Positions 10,723-22,034 of a DNA stretch of 64,000 nt are shown here, in pieces. Position numbers and translations under genes: made by a program. Position 1 is the first letter of the stretch, and every line of letters begins with the position of its first letter. This DNA is from Adenophora triphylla var. japonica (Eukaryota; Streptophyta; Magnoliopsida; Asterales; Campanulaceae): the NCBI GenBank assembly GCA_022495995.1, contig JAFEMH010000982.1, forward strand, positions 1 through 64,000. Direction: 5' to 3'. The notes beneath the pieces are model-generated. The model made no database searches and was not told the origin of the DNA. It saw nothing but the letters and a program-made list of their open reading frames with translations.

Positions 10723-11222
10723 TTATCCCGAGTGACCGTCAGACTCTATGTTGCACACTTGGGCCTTGGGAGGCTCGACCGTGAAGCCCGTTAGCATGTG
10801 ACCTTCCTCGTCATGTTTGATTTCCGTAATAGGTATTCCGCCCGTATCCGTGCCTTCTAAAGTGACTAAATCTCCGTAAATGGTCGTCGATCCCCATTCG
10901 AGACGAATTTCACACACTCGGTGGAGGCTTGAGGCGACCCCCTTTGACTTGGTGCAGCCTAAGGTCTTCCCAAATAGGCATTGAAAGTAATCGGGATGTC
11001 GATAACCCGGAATTCCACAGTATCAATTTCTCGTCCAAACCAGAGGTCTAAAGTAGCAACTCCAAGGACCTGCCGGATGTTGAGTCGTAAGCTTGATCGC
11101 TGAGAGAAGAAGGCTTCAAGTCTCGTAGTCTTGATATCAAGCAAGCTCATGATCTTTGGCGGAAGAATGTTCATTCCGGACCCATTATCAACCAGGACCC
11201 GAGGGAGGCGTCGTTCATCCAA
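10723..11222 (-). pseudogene. Element A aspartic protease domain
   Basis: The frame 11222-10959 contains LVDNGSGMNILP, the active-site region of the retropepsin used by Ogre-type elements (D-N/S-G-S), then a second conserved block ending VIDIPITFNAYLGRP, equivalent to the YNAILGRP motif of plant gypsy proteases. The frame 10917-10723 continues the polyprotein (HMLTGFTVEPPKAQ). It would cleave the Gag-Pol precursor. The stop between the two frames may be a sequence error. Confidence 0.75.
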
Positions 11223-13340
11223 ACTGGATCATGATGAAGAGAGGCTCATTATGATCACCCCAAATTGAGGGAGGTCGAGATCTCGTGAAAGTGATTATAT
11301 TCCCGTAATGGATGTTTCCAATGAGTTGTACCACATCATCGGGAGTAGCATCAATAGGCACGAGAGGGCGAGCCAGCTTTCTTCCACTTCACTTATGGGA
11401 TAGGACGAGGTGAGTAGAGACCAGAGGGAAATGTCAGCCTCGTGTTTGCTTCCAACCTGGGTGAGCACGGGATCCTCTTTTTCGTGGTCCTGGAGTTTCA
11501 CTGCCTTAGCATAGGGGCGGCGATCTTCTTTGGTGCTTGATCTCGTGGCCTTCTTATCTCGCCTTGGGATTTCCTTGGAAGATCTCGCCCGCATCGGGTC
11601 AACAGATTAACTTCCTCATCGGCCGGCTTGACCGGATCTCTTCAATGTCGCTTAGTGGTCAACTGGGGGAGCCCTTTGGCTATTGGCCATCGTCCCGACG
11701 GAGTCTAGTGACAGTGAGGGGCCGAGATGTACCGGCTCCTTCCCCGGCGGCCCTTATAACCGCTTCCCAAGTCACGTGCTTTTGGGTTGGGGTTGTGTTG
11801 TTGCCCCTTGGATGGTCCACAGCAGCTAGGGCGTCCTCTGATCCACTCTCATGGCCGGCCTTGCTCATAGTTATCATGCAACAAGAGTCGCTATTATCGG
11901 GACTCGGCGGCTTTTCGATTTCATCCGTTGGATGGCCCACGAGTTATGGCTATCACCTCCATCTCATCGTATATCCTTTTTCTTTCAATCTTGCAAGTAG
12001 GGGCACGGTGAAGGATAGGCAACGCTCTTCTGAGTTTGAGGTAGCAGCCTCTATAGATCCGTGTCCAAATAAGGAGCACCCGGGGTCCATTGTCGGGCAC
12101 TCGGGAGCAATTAGAAAGGCCACGCGTTGGATTCATAGGTATGAAGGCCACCGGGGAGACGTTCGTATCGATAACCCTTTTCACAGATTTGCAGGCACTC
12201 GCGCTCGATGCTCGAGCGGCCCGCATGACCCTTACGGTTGTTATGCCATCCGTTCTTGGGAAAGAAGAAAAAGATCCAATAACGTTTACGAATTCTTCAT
12301 CTTCTCGGTGGCCGAAACCCTCCATTTTCGACCGTTGCTTCAATAAACCCTTTCCATTCACCAAATGTTCTTATAAGGAACGTTGTGTTCTAGGATTTCG
12401 GATATGTACGGATCCGGGCGCGGCTTTGCTGTCCCTCATCCTCTCGAGTATCCGGGCATTGGCTACAAATGCATCTTACAAGTGACACCTCGTAGGGGTC
12501 TGCCTCCATTGGTATCTCGATCCGCATTTCCGGCGGTCCTTCGTCATTGCTTGCCGACAACCAACCATTGTGCCTAGTTCCCATAGGCTCATTTCCCAAG
12601 ATGATTGTTCCGCATTGTTTCCGGATCTGGGCCTCGCTGACTCTTCGCTCTCGTCATCATCGTCATCATCGCCGGCCACCGTAATCTTCTTCCCATACTA
12701 CCGGGATTTCGGCCGAGAGGGAACGTTGATCAAACCCATCGGGGAATATGGGTGCGTGCAACCGCAAAATTGTCATATGTTCCCATTCCCTAAGTGGTAA
12801 TTGTGACTCACCTTCTCCTCCCGTAAATTGTGGGGAAGAGTGAGAGGGGGTGGCACGTATTTGACACCTCAGTAGGATATAGAAGGAATCCTCCTCTTCC
12901 GATTCTTCACTGCTTCTCGGGATCATATTCGGCTCTCCCAAAGCCAATTTGCGTGTAGTGTACTAGCTCCGCACGCTCTTCGGCCTACTTTGCCGATAAG
13001 CCCCAGTACAGCGCCCGCCACGGAAGCTTTCTTGTTCGATTCTTCTCGATTGTTCTAACCATCTTGTAAATGGTCCTCTCATATTTTGAACGGAACAACC
13101 CCAGCTTCTTCGGTGATCGGTCTTCCCTTCATCCGAGAAATAGCGGGCCTCGTATTCTTGCAAGGAGTCTCTCACATGAGACCAAGATGGGTTGATTCGC
13201 TCGATATCCTCAAGGCCGAGGGGAATCCGAATTCGTCAGATCCTCGATGAGGTTGGCCACGGGTATTTGGGGACCTTCATCAAGATCTTCATGGTCATGC
13301 GAAGATTCTCCGCATTCAATCATATTCACCTCTGATTATG
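11223..13340 (-). other. Element A gag-to-protease stretch, not assigned
   Basis: Several short minus-strand frames occur (such as 12947-12666, acidic, with SEESEEEDS), but I recognise no domain. By position it is the C-terminal part of gag or the linker to protease. There is an Asp/Glu-rich run near 12650-12680. Confidence 0.4.
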
Positions 13341-15526
13341 GTTCCTGCGCAGGATTTTTGATCGTGTTAGGCCCTTCGGGGCCTTCCAACTTTCCTTGCT
13401 CTATTAGCCCCCGGATCGCCTTTTTCGCAGTAAAGCAATTGTCGGGCCGATGCCCGTGAGCTTGATGAAAAGCACAATACTTTGTAGTATCCACGGGAGC
13501 ATTCAGATTTCGGGTTGGAAATTCTCCAAAGGCCGCAAAGCAAGCCTTCTTTCACCAAATTCCCTAAAGATGTCATTCGGTGGGCATCCCAAAGTTTTCG
13601 AGATTTATGACCCGCGGTTTGGGCTCTACTGGTTTCCGGGAGCAAAAGGAGTCGTGTTATTACATTCCCGTCCCGCATAGTTAATCATCTCTTTGCCTTT
13701 AGCAGAGCAGGCGGTGTTTGCAGGAGGAGCCCGATATCTCGTAGGCGTGCAAAGAATGTTGCCGATTGTAGGCCTTTTCAAACTTAGCCGCAGAGTTAAC
13801 CATGGCCCGTAAGTCTCGAGTATGGGAAGTGACCGAGGGAGGCTCTCGATGTGGTTTCAAGCATGACCGGAAGATGTCCAGCTTGTTCCTCTTTCGGAAG
13901 GAGGGATGGCCATTTCACCGAAGTTTCGCATTCCACCGTCTTGTAGAAGTCCCCAACATTCTCATCAGACGCCGCACCGTTGTTTGTAGGTCAACCCTAT
14001 TTGTTTCCCATTCCAAGTTGGACTTATATTTTTCTCGTGAAGGCATTGGTAACTGGTCCCATGTGGCCCTGGCTTCGTGTTTCAAACTAAGAACCACTTT
14101 AAGGCACCGGACTTCAAGGATAGATCAAATAGTCACCAACCGCCGATTGGTACATCCTTTCGCTTTCATCGCCAAGGTATACGTGTCCAAATGGGTTTTC
14201 GGACATGCGGTCCCATCAAAGAGATCCAGATTAGGCATCACGAATTTGTGGGGCAGAGGAACAATGGAGTCCGGTCTCCAGTAGGCCTAGGCGTACTTCT
14301 GCGCCGGGCTTCAACGATCTGCGCTTTCATTTCCTTGTGTTGTTCCATGAACCAGGCCGATGAGGGTCTTGTGGCGGAACCGTGGCATTCAAGCTAGCGG
14401 CCGAGCTAGAGAGAGGAGCTACCACCTGGAGGCAGATCGGTGGAGGGAACGGCCGATCCGGGACGTAGGTGAAAACCTCGTCCCGCCGAGTTACCCTGGG
14501 AGTATGAGTAGGAGCCTCGAGCAAAAGGGTAGAACCTGCGGCTTGCCGTTGATTTTCAACCGGCAAAGTAGGTGGGGGCAGCCCCGATGTAGCCGGATAA
14601 CTTGGATTTCCAGAGTGGGGCCCGTAAGTAGGCTTGAGCGCGGGCCGCCGTCCCGATTGTTGAATTGCATGGCCGCCGTGGCGAAGGTGTGTAACCCGGG
14701 GGTACTGCGGTCCCGGTGATTCTGATGACACCGGGATGGAGGCTTGCAACCCATAGAAGTCTGAGTGAGGAATGGATTTGTGTGAGGAACGGCCGAACTA
14801 GTACTCGCTTCCGAGGAGGGGCTCCCGATCGTGGGCCCGTAACCAAGTCAGGCGGCATTCCGAACCGCGGCCGTTGCCGCGAAGGTCCGGATTGATCGGT
14901 TCCGAACCGAGGAGGGATCCCGATTAGCCGTGGCATTCCGAGATAGCCCCAAACCATGAGAAGACATTCCGTACCGATTTTGCCCCCACCGATTTGTGCC
15001 GCCTGGCCGCATGGATCCGGTGGTCTCGCGGTTTGGGAGCCGCCGTCCCGAAAATCGAGGAGCATGGGTTCTCGTAGTGGCACCATAGGAGGTGGGCGGC
15101 GGCATCCTGGTGTAATCGTGGCGACCGAGAGTGGGGTTGGCATCCTCGTCTTCTTCCACGGTGAAGGTGCCATCCGGATGGAGGCCGGCGGCCGCACCGT
15201 GACTCTTAATAGCCTCCATAAGGCTATTTAGCCGTGCTTCCCGTCGTAACCTCATCTCGTTCTCGCTAACCGATTCCACCGTTGCTCGTCCGAGGGGTCC
15301 CGGAGGCGGAGTGACGTTATCCCCATCATTACCGGCCGATGCGTACATTCTCAAACCCGAGTCTAACAAATGGTGAGGCCGACGATGCGCTTGACTCTTC
15401 CCAACCGATCAAACGGTGACCCGGTGCCCGAAACCAAGCTTTGTGCGGAGTCAATGCGGGGGAAAGGACATGAAGGTTCGATGTCCGGGAATGGAAGGAG
15501 GGTAGGTGTTTGGGCTTTAGGCTCAT
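13341..15526 (-). pseudogene. gag: Element A gag
   Basis: Starts at 15526 with MSLKPKHLPSF; B, D and F have MSPKPKHLPSF at the matching site. The N-terminal part contains LNSLMEAIKSHG and FTVEEDED, shared with D. A Pro/Gly/Arg-rich segment follows (about 14850-15100). The Gag core is visible around 14097-13915 (EARATWDQ, YKSNLEWETNRVDLQT), and a zinc-knuckle-like CAFHQAHGHRPDNC sits near 13450-13490, followed by EGPEGPNTIKNP. Gag packages the element RNA into particles. Multiple frameshifts; the start is chosen because it is conserved in four copies. Confidence 0.75.
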
Positions 15527-16807
15527 GCAACATGCGCTTATTTGTTCACGTTTACTTAAAACATGTTTTATTAACCTAATCGGTTGGAAAAGATTGCTCT
15601 TCTTTTCGCAAACTACTCGATTCTCGGATCGTGGGCCCCGTCACTACGTCTATAAGCCCCTCGTATTCCACCCGTATTTCGACCTCCCTGTGCGGATGCC
15701 CCGGGCGAGGGTCCTATAGGGCAAGCGGGTCCCACCGACCGAAAGAAAACGATCCTAAAAGCCTCAAGGGTAATCGAGTCTTAACGAGCATTCGATGTAA
15801 ATTACGGACAAAGCCGACGTCAAAAGTCAAGATCATGTCCGAGGGCTCGACGAAAAGTCGGCATGATTCTGACCGATAAGCGTCCACAATTGATCTTGAC
15901 TTGTCGTCGCTAAGCCGTAATTAGGCATGGAATAACCGTTAATCCTTGATGACTCAGTGTCAATGCCGGGAGTAAGTGTATAATTTGTGCCGCCGTAGCC
16001 GAAGTCAAGGCGCCGGTCAATATCTTGGTCAAAGTCTCGCGGCGGAAAACCGGCGGTAACTTCGACCGATAAGGGTCCCCGAAAGATATTGAGTCGGTAT
16101 GCCGACAAAGGCTTGAAAGGAAAGGTCTATACACGGACAGGGCATGACACACTGCTACTAAAACCAACCGGGTCTCTGACAAAGTGTGTCACGGACAAGT
16201 GCATGGTCGACACGAGGCTCCATGGGATGTTTGGGTAATCCCGTGCTCATCCGAGAGGCGTAATAAGACCAAACGACCGCGACAAGGATTTCCCGGGTTA
16301 AGGACGTAGTGTGCGTTGTACGGTCACGTGCGCGTAGTGTGCAAGCAGTCTATATTCTTTTTCCGAGTAAAATAGAGATTTTTTTATGAGTCTTAAAAAT
16401 ATGATGCATGATTTTTTTTTGGAAATTTTCTTTTTCTTTTTTTTTTGAAAATCCTTTTTTTTTGAAATTTTTTTTTTTGAAATTTTTAATGAGCACATAA
16501 GCACGAAACTTCCGACAGCTAGGGACATTATTCCGACAAATAAAATTTTGACTTTCTCCGAGGCGGCCAAAACAACATGAAAACTGTGCAAAAATCAACA
16601 CACACACAAAAATGATTTTCAAGCTTCGGACGGAAGCTTGACCCTCAAAAGCTTTTTTTTTTTTTTGAAAACGGTGATACCAGTACGTGGGATTGTTAGA
16701 CCACAATTTATCCCCGACTCGTGTTAGGAGGCAATAACGGGAAATTTAGTGGTTTCCACCAATATACCAAATACCATTTTTTTTTTTAAAAAAAAAAAAG
16801 CTTAGTA
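15527..16807 (-). other. Element A 5' leader
   Basis: A long leader between primer site and gag. On the minus strand it holds A runs separated by TTTC (plus strand 16412-16490), the same pattern as at 20675-20755, 41012-41100 and 62545-62636. Long leaders are usual in Ogre-like elements. No extra ORF ahead of gag is convincing. Confidence 0.65.
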
Positions 16808-16825
16808 TCCCCAGCGGAGTCGCCA
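16808..16825 (-). other. Element A primer binding site
   Basis: On the minus strand TGGCGACTCCGCTGGGGA follows the LTR end CATCATCACA after one spacer base. Ogre-type elements are reported to use tRNA-Arg; I infer the same here and have not aligned a tRNA. Confidence 0.75.
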
Positions 16826-17040
16826 CTGTGATGATGGGTATCCGAAAATTTTCCCATTTTTTGTTTAAAAGAAAATCAACGAAAACGGAGTCGCCACGCC
16901 ATTTTAATTTTGAGGGCCAAAACTTTGAAAAAAGCCCGAGATCAGAGATTTAGGTTCGGAGGTCATGTTACGCGTCGGGAAGGACGTTAGTGTGCACCCG
17001 ACGCGCCTCGTAAAACGAGTCTTCCAAGCTGAAAATCATT

Positions 17041-17064
17041 TGTGTGTGTGTGTGTGTGTGTGTG
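17041..17064. repeat. (TG)n microsatellite
   Basis: Twelve or so TG repeats inside the A LTR. The B/D/F LTRs have a shorter (AC)n run at the equivalent place (about 20090, 40425 and 61945). Confidence 0.9.
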
Positions 17065-18227
17065 TTTTGGCCAAAATAAGTTGAAACTCAGAAAAGTAAA
17101 AATTGGGATATCTTTATAAGACTTTAAACTGATCCCATGATTTTTTGGAAGATTTTTGGATTGAGATTTGGTACTCAAAAGACCTTTTGAAGTTGAGAGC
17201 CATTTCTGCCAGAATGAAAAAGGCAGTGGATCTTTGATTTTGAAATGGATTCAAGGGTCTTAAAACTTCATAATCTGGATAAACTCAGAGAATGAAAGTT
17301 GTTCTAGACACCTTAAATAAAGTTTGTGCGAAGGAATTTTCCATTTTGGAGAGGATTTGAGGGGTCAAAACCTTCTGGAAACCTCAGATATGAGATCTGG
17401 ATTCCCAGAAGGTGATGAACTAGCCTCTGAAAGAAAATTTGAAAAGAGGAGTTTTACTCACCCAAAAAATAAAGTAAAAATATGTCTGGAAATCTCTGGA
17501 TGTTGGATACAAAAAGTGTTTTGTAGTCAACACCAAATTCCAAGTTCATCTGTGTCCAAAAATTAAGACCATGGACTGAGGTCTGAGAAAATTGCTACTG
17601 GACAGCAACTTCTCAAGAAAGAAAATATGATTTAAAGGGGGGTTTTGCATCCATGCTTGTCCCCATTTCCCTAGGTTTTGGTTAGTGATCACTAGACATT
17701 TTAGTGGTGAATCAACTATACCAAACCATCCTTGGGGTACATTAGGACTAAGCATTTCATTTGCTTGGGAAGGGGATTTTTATCCTTTGAAAATGAGATT
17801 TTATGCTTGAAAATGGTTTTTAGGGTTTTGAAAATGAGTTTTCTTGGTAAGAAAGTAAGAAAACTTGGAAATAATTTTGATCTTTGTAGAAGATCATCCA
17901 TGGAGATGGTCTTCCATGGTGATCTTCTTAGATCTAGAGCAAGAAGATGAAAGAACTACATTTTGTAGTTTGAAGATGCATGCATGGATGAGATTTAGGG
18001 TTAGGAAGAGGAGGGTTTACCAATCTTCCTTGTGTTCTTGAGTGTTTGGCTTGAGTGTATGAGTGTTTAGGGCTTTAATATGAGAGTGAGTGGATGAGTA
18101 TGAGTTGGGAAAGATTGGAGAGAAAATGGTGACAATTCAAGTGAATTCTCACTGTTTTCTCTCTATATTTCGCCAGAGGTTCGGTGCAAAATGTGTTTTT
18201 CCTTATTTTTGTGACTGGAGGGCTCAA

Positions 18228-18233
18228 TTTATA
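18228..18233 (-). promoter_or_regulatory. TATA box of element A 5' LTR
   Basis: TATAAA on the minus strand inside AGGGCTATAAATTGAGCCCT. It corresponds to TATAAA at 18733, 39068 and 60593 in the plus-strand LTRs. Confidence 0.6.
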
Positions 18234-18563
18234 GCCCTCTGAAATATGCAAACTCATCCGCGCGGACAGGTCCCCTCAGCGTGCACTGTTCATTAAATGC
18301 AGCTCCAGCTTTGGACAAGGGGAATATTTCTTTTCAAAATTCAAATTGACCAAATCATTATGTTTCCAAAGATTTCTATTTGTGGTTTTATTCTTTTGTT
18401 TTTCTTTTTTAAGATTCTTTTTAAAGTTTAACCTTAAATAACAATGCCCATTTTACCCTCACTTTGTTAGAAATGTTAGGATTGTTAGGAATTGTTAGAA
18501 ATGTTATAACTTTCGTTAATTTTCTAACGAAAATTCTAACAAGCTCAAATCGGAGCACTTACA

Positions 18564-18656
18564 AATGGATGCAAAACCCCCTTTAAAATCACATTTTCCT
18601 TCTTGAGAAGTTGCTGTCCAGTAGCAATTTTCTAAGACCTCAGTCCATTTTCTAAA
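18564..18656 (+). repeat. Displaced LTR fragment between head-to-head LTRs
   Basis: 18565-18656 repeats 19493-19584, an internal part of the plus-strand LTR, and then the sequence jumps back to a point about 229 bases into that LTR. It directly abuts the TG end of element A. It could be a rearrangement, a remnant of the LTR that A inserted into, or an assembly join. Confidence 0.7.
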
Positions 18657-20335
18657 GCCTGAAGCAGCATTTAATGAACAGTGCACGTTTACAGAACCCT
18701 CCGCACGGACATGTTTGTCAATTTCAGTGGCCTATAAATTGAACCCTCCTCTCTCAGTCTACACAACACAATTGGCTCATAGAAGCCGTATTCATGGAAA
18801 ATAGGGAGAAAACAAAGGGGAATTCACTAGAATTGCCACCATTTTCTCTTCAATCTTTCCCAAACCCCACTCACTCAAAATACTTTCAAAACACTCTCAT
18901 ACATACTCTCATACATACACCAATCCAAGCTCAAATCACCCCTTAGGAGGAGGATTAGAGAGAAAACATAGAGGACTTAAGTGTTATCTACTTGTTTTCT
19001 CTTTGACCAACTCTATCATCAAACCCTAAACACATTCAAGCCTTGAATCCACCCAAACACAAATCCAAACACCAAATCTTGATACTCCTCAAGTCAAACA
19101 CCAAATCTTGATACTCCTCAAGTCAAATTCCAAGCCTAGGAAGATAGGGTGTCACCATTGGTAAAGCCCTCCTTCTCTAAACCCTAAAACTCCCTTTTAA
19201 CTTCTTGTTCATCTTGTTCTCCTTACTTTGATTTACTTTATGTCTAGTTTAACTTAAATCTTGACCTAAGATGGTCATCTTGAAGTTCATCTTTCATGAA
19301 TGACCATCTCAAATGGTCCACATTTTAAATCTCTAGTTGATTTTTCTCTTTAATTTCATCTCTACAAAATTCCCCTTCCCAAGCAAATGAAATGCTTAAG
19401 TCCTAATGTACCCCAAGGATGGTTTGATATAGTAGATCACCACTAAAATGTCTAGTGACTACTAATCAAAACCTAGGGAAATGGGGACAAGCATGGATGC
19501 AAAACCCCCTTTAAAATCACATTTTCCTTCTTGAGAAGTTGCTGTCCAGTAGCAATTTTCTAAGACCTCAGTCCATTTTCTAAATTTTTGGACACAGATA
19601 AACTTGGAATTTGGTGTTGACTACAAAACACTTTTTGTAACCAACATCCAGAGCTTTCCAGACATATTTTTACTTTATTTTTTGCGTGAGTAAAACTCCA
19701 TTTTTCAAATTTTCTTTTGAAGGTCAGATCACCAGTCTCTGGAAGTCCAGATCTCATATCTGAGATTTCCAGAAGGTTTTGGGTTCTCAAATCTTCTCCA
19801 AAATGGAAAATTCTTTCACATAAATCATATGTGAGGTGTCTGGAACAACTTTCATTCTCTGAGTTTTCTCAGATTATGAAGTTTTAAACCCCTTAAATCC
19901 ATTTCAAAATCAAGTGTCCACTGCCTTTTTCATTCTGGCAGAAATGGTTTCCAGCTTCCAAAAATCTTTTGAGTACCAAAACTCAACCCAAAAATCACAC
20001 CAAAAATCATGGGATCTGTCCAAAGTCTAATAAAGAATTCCCAATTTTTACCTTCCTCAGTTTCAACTTATTTTGGCCAAAGTAACACACACACACACGA
20101 ACAAATGATTTTTAGCTTGGACGACTCGTTTTACGAGGCATTCCGGGTGCACACTAACGTCCTTTCCGGCATGTAACGTGACCTCCGAACCCAAATCTCT
20201 AACCTCGGGCATTTTTCAAAGTTTTGGCCCTTAAAACAAAAATGGCGTAGCGACTCCGGTCTTTTCGATTGTTTTTTCAAAGAAACGAAAATTTCAAAGT
20301 AACCTTTCGGAAAATTTTGGCGGCACATCATCACA
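18656..20335 (+). repeat. LTR1 (5' LTR of B, first ~229 bp missing)
   Basis: Near-identical to LTR2 and LTR3 from their base 229 onward. TATA box at 18733-18738, ending CATCATCACA at 20335. Truncated at its left side by the junction with the displaced fragment and element A. Confidence 0.85.
18733..18738 (+). promoter_or_regulatory. TATA box of LTR1
   Basis: TATAAA in GTGGCCTATAAATTGAACCC, preceded by CCCTCCGCACGGACATG. Confidence 0.6.
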
Positions 20336-20337
20336 AA

Positions 20338-20354
20338 GGGCGACTCCGCTGGAG
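20338..20354 (+). other. Primer binding site of B, altered first bases
   Basis: Reads GGGCGACTCCGCTGG where D and F have TGGCGACTCCGCTGG. The change CACAGTGGCG to CACAAAGGGCG sits on a CAG triplet and matches the error pattern seen elsewhere, so it may not be real. Confidence 0.6.
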
Positions 20355-21636
20355 ACAAATAAGCTTTTTCTAAAAAAAAATGATATTTGGTATATTGGTG
20401 GAAACCATTAAACTTCCCGTTATCGCCTCCTAACACGAGTCGGGGATAAATTGTGGTTTAACAATCCCACGTACCGGTATCATTGTTTAAAAAAAAAAAA
20501 AAGCTTTTGAGGGTCAAGCTTCCGTCCCGACATTAAAAATCATTTGTTGTGTGTGTTGATTTTTGCACATTTTCGTGTTGTTTTGGCCGCCTCGGAAAAA
20601 GCCAAAATTTTGACTGTCGGAGTCATGTCCCTAACTGTTGGATTTTTTGTGTTTATGTGCTTATGTGTGCATTTACTTTCAAAAAAAAAATTTCAAAAAA
20701 AAAAAGAATTTCAAAAAAAAAGAGAGTTTCAAAAAAAGAAAATTTTCAAAAAAAAATCATGCATCATATTTTTAAGACACATGAAAAATTTCTATTTTAC
20801 TCGTAAAAGAAAATAGATCGCTTGCACACTACGCGTACGTGACCGTGACACCGCACACTACATCCCTAACCCGGAAATCCGTGTCGCGGCCTGTTTGGTC
20901 TTATTACGCCTCTCGGTGCAAGCACAGGACTACCCAAACATCCCATGGAGCCTCGTGTCGACCATGCACTTGTCCGTGACACCTTTGTCCGAGACCCGCT
21001 GGTTTTTAGTCCGGTCTCGTGTCATGCCCCGTCGTGTATAGACCTTTTCTTTCAAGCCTTAGTCGGCATACCAAGTCAATATCTTTCGGGCCCCTAATCG
21101 CCGGTTCGCCGGTTTTCCGTCATGGACTTTGACCAGATATTGACCGGCGCCTTGACTTTGACTCGATCGGCACAAATTATACATCGACTCCCAAAGCATG
21201 ACACCGAGTCATCAAGGATTAATGATTATTCCATGCCTAATTACGGCCTAATTGACGACAAGTCAAGATCAATTGTGGACATTCATCAGTCCAAATCATG
21301 CCGACTTTTCGTCGAGCCCTTTGACATGATCTTGACTTTTGACGTCAGCTTTGTCCGTAATTTACATTGAATGCTCGTTAAGACTCGATTATCCGCCAGA
21401 CTTTTAGGATCGTTTTTCTTTCGGTCGGTGGGACTCGCTTGCCCTATAGGACCCTCGCCCGGGCCGCCCACCCCGGGAGGTCGAAATACGGTGGAATACG
21501 AGGGGCTTATAGACGTAGTGACGGGGCCCACCGATCCAGATCCAGAGTAGTTTGCGAAAAGAAGAGCAATCTTTTCCAACCGATTAGGTTAATAAAACAT
21601 GTTTTAAGTAAACGTGAACAAATAATCGCATGTTGC
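20355..21636 (+). other. 5' leader of B
   Basis: Colinear with the leaders of D and F. Contains TTTC-separated A runs at about 20675-20755. The K-rich frames there are not genes. Compared with D (51200-51330), almost every difference lies on CAG or CTG. Confidence 0.7.
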
Positions 21637-22034
21637 ATGAGCCCAAAGCCCAAACACCTACCCTCCTTCATTCCCGCACATCCGAACCCTCGTGCCTTTT
21701 CCCCGCAGCCTCCTCACAAAGGTTGGTTCCGACACCGGGTCACCGTTTGATCGCTGGGAAGAGTCAAGCGCATCGTCGCCTTCGCCGTTTATTCCGACTC
21801 CGGGTTTCGTAATGTCTCGCATCAGCCCGGTAATGATGGGGATAACGTCACTCCGCCTCCCGGGACTCCTCAAACAACCGCAATGGAATCCGCTTAGCCG
21901 AACGGATGAGAGTGCGACAGAAGCACAAACAGCCTTATGGAGGCTATCAAAAGCCATGGATTGGCCGCCAGTCTCAACCCAGATGGCACCTTCACTGTGG
22001 AAGAAGAGGAAGACCTCAATCCCGCTCTTGGTCA
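21637..22034 (+). pseudogene. gag: gag of B, 5' part (interrupted by element C)
   Basis: ATG at 21637 opens MSPKPKHLPSFIP, conserved in A, D and F. It runs through the region equivalent to GNDGDNVTPPPGTPQ and MEAIKSHGLAA and ends at GGTCA, the target duplication of element C. The other part resumes at 30783. Frameshifts relative to F occur at CAG/CTG sites. Confidence 0.75.
22030..22034. other. Target site duplication of element C, left copy
   Basis: GGTCA, repeated at 30778-30782. D has one uninterrupted GGTCA with the same flanks near 52174, confirming the empty site. Confidence 0.9.

Larger units (their letters stand above)
1..18563 (-). mobile_element. Element A: Tat/Ogre-like Ty3/gypsy LTR retrotransposon, RT-deleted, with two antisense genes
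   Basis: A long LTR element on the minus strand whose 3' LTR runs off the left edge. Reading leftwards from 18563: 5' LTR, primer site, leader, gag, protease, integrase C-terminal half, two genes on the opposite strand, a tandem array and the 3' LTR. The LTR begins TGTAAGTGCTC and ends CATCATCACA. Lineage is inferred from three things: the primer site TGGCGACTCCGCTGG, the long leader, and a long repeat-rich region between integrase and 3' LTR, which is typical of Tat/Ogre elements. Reverse transcriptase and RNase H are absent, so this copy cannot be autonomous. Its left target duplication lies outside the window, so the insertion site cannot be confirmed. Confidence 0.85.
16827..18563 (-). 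repeat. Element A 5' LTR (1737 bp)
   Basis: Bounded by TGTAAGTGCTC at 18563 and ...CATCATCACA at 16827 (minus strand). The TATA box is TATAAA at 18228-18233, with the CG-rich ATCCGCGCGGAC at 18255-18266 upstream. It includes a (TG)n run at 17041-17064. It is homologous to, and in opposite orientation from, LTR1 that starts about 90 bases to its right. Confidence 0.85.

Noticed and set aside
11537..12346. 269-codon plus-strand frame opposite the gag-protease stretch of A
   Set aside because: No family resemblance, and it is antisense to the expected polyprotein linker. Kept only as a weak alternative.
19560..19790. 76-residue minus-strand frame conserved in LTR1, LTR2 and LTR3
   Set aside because: Conservation follows from LTR identity. 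A substitution pattern favouring this frame is not evident and no family is recognised.
20544..20816. Lys-rich small ORFs in the leaders (also 40881-41230 and 62413-62748)
   Set aside because: They run through A-run homopolymers whose length changes the frame from copy to copy.
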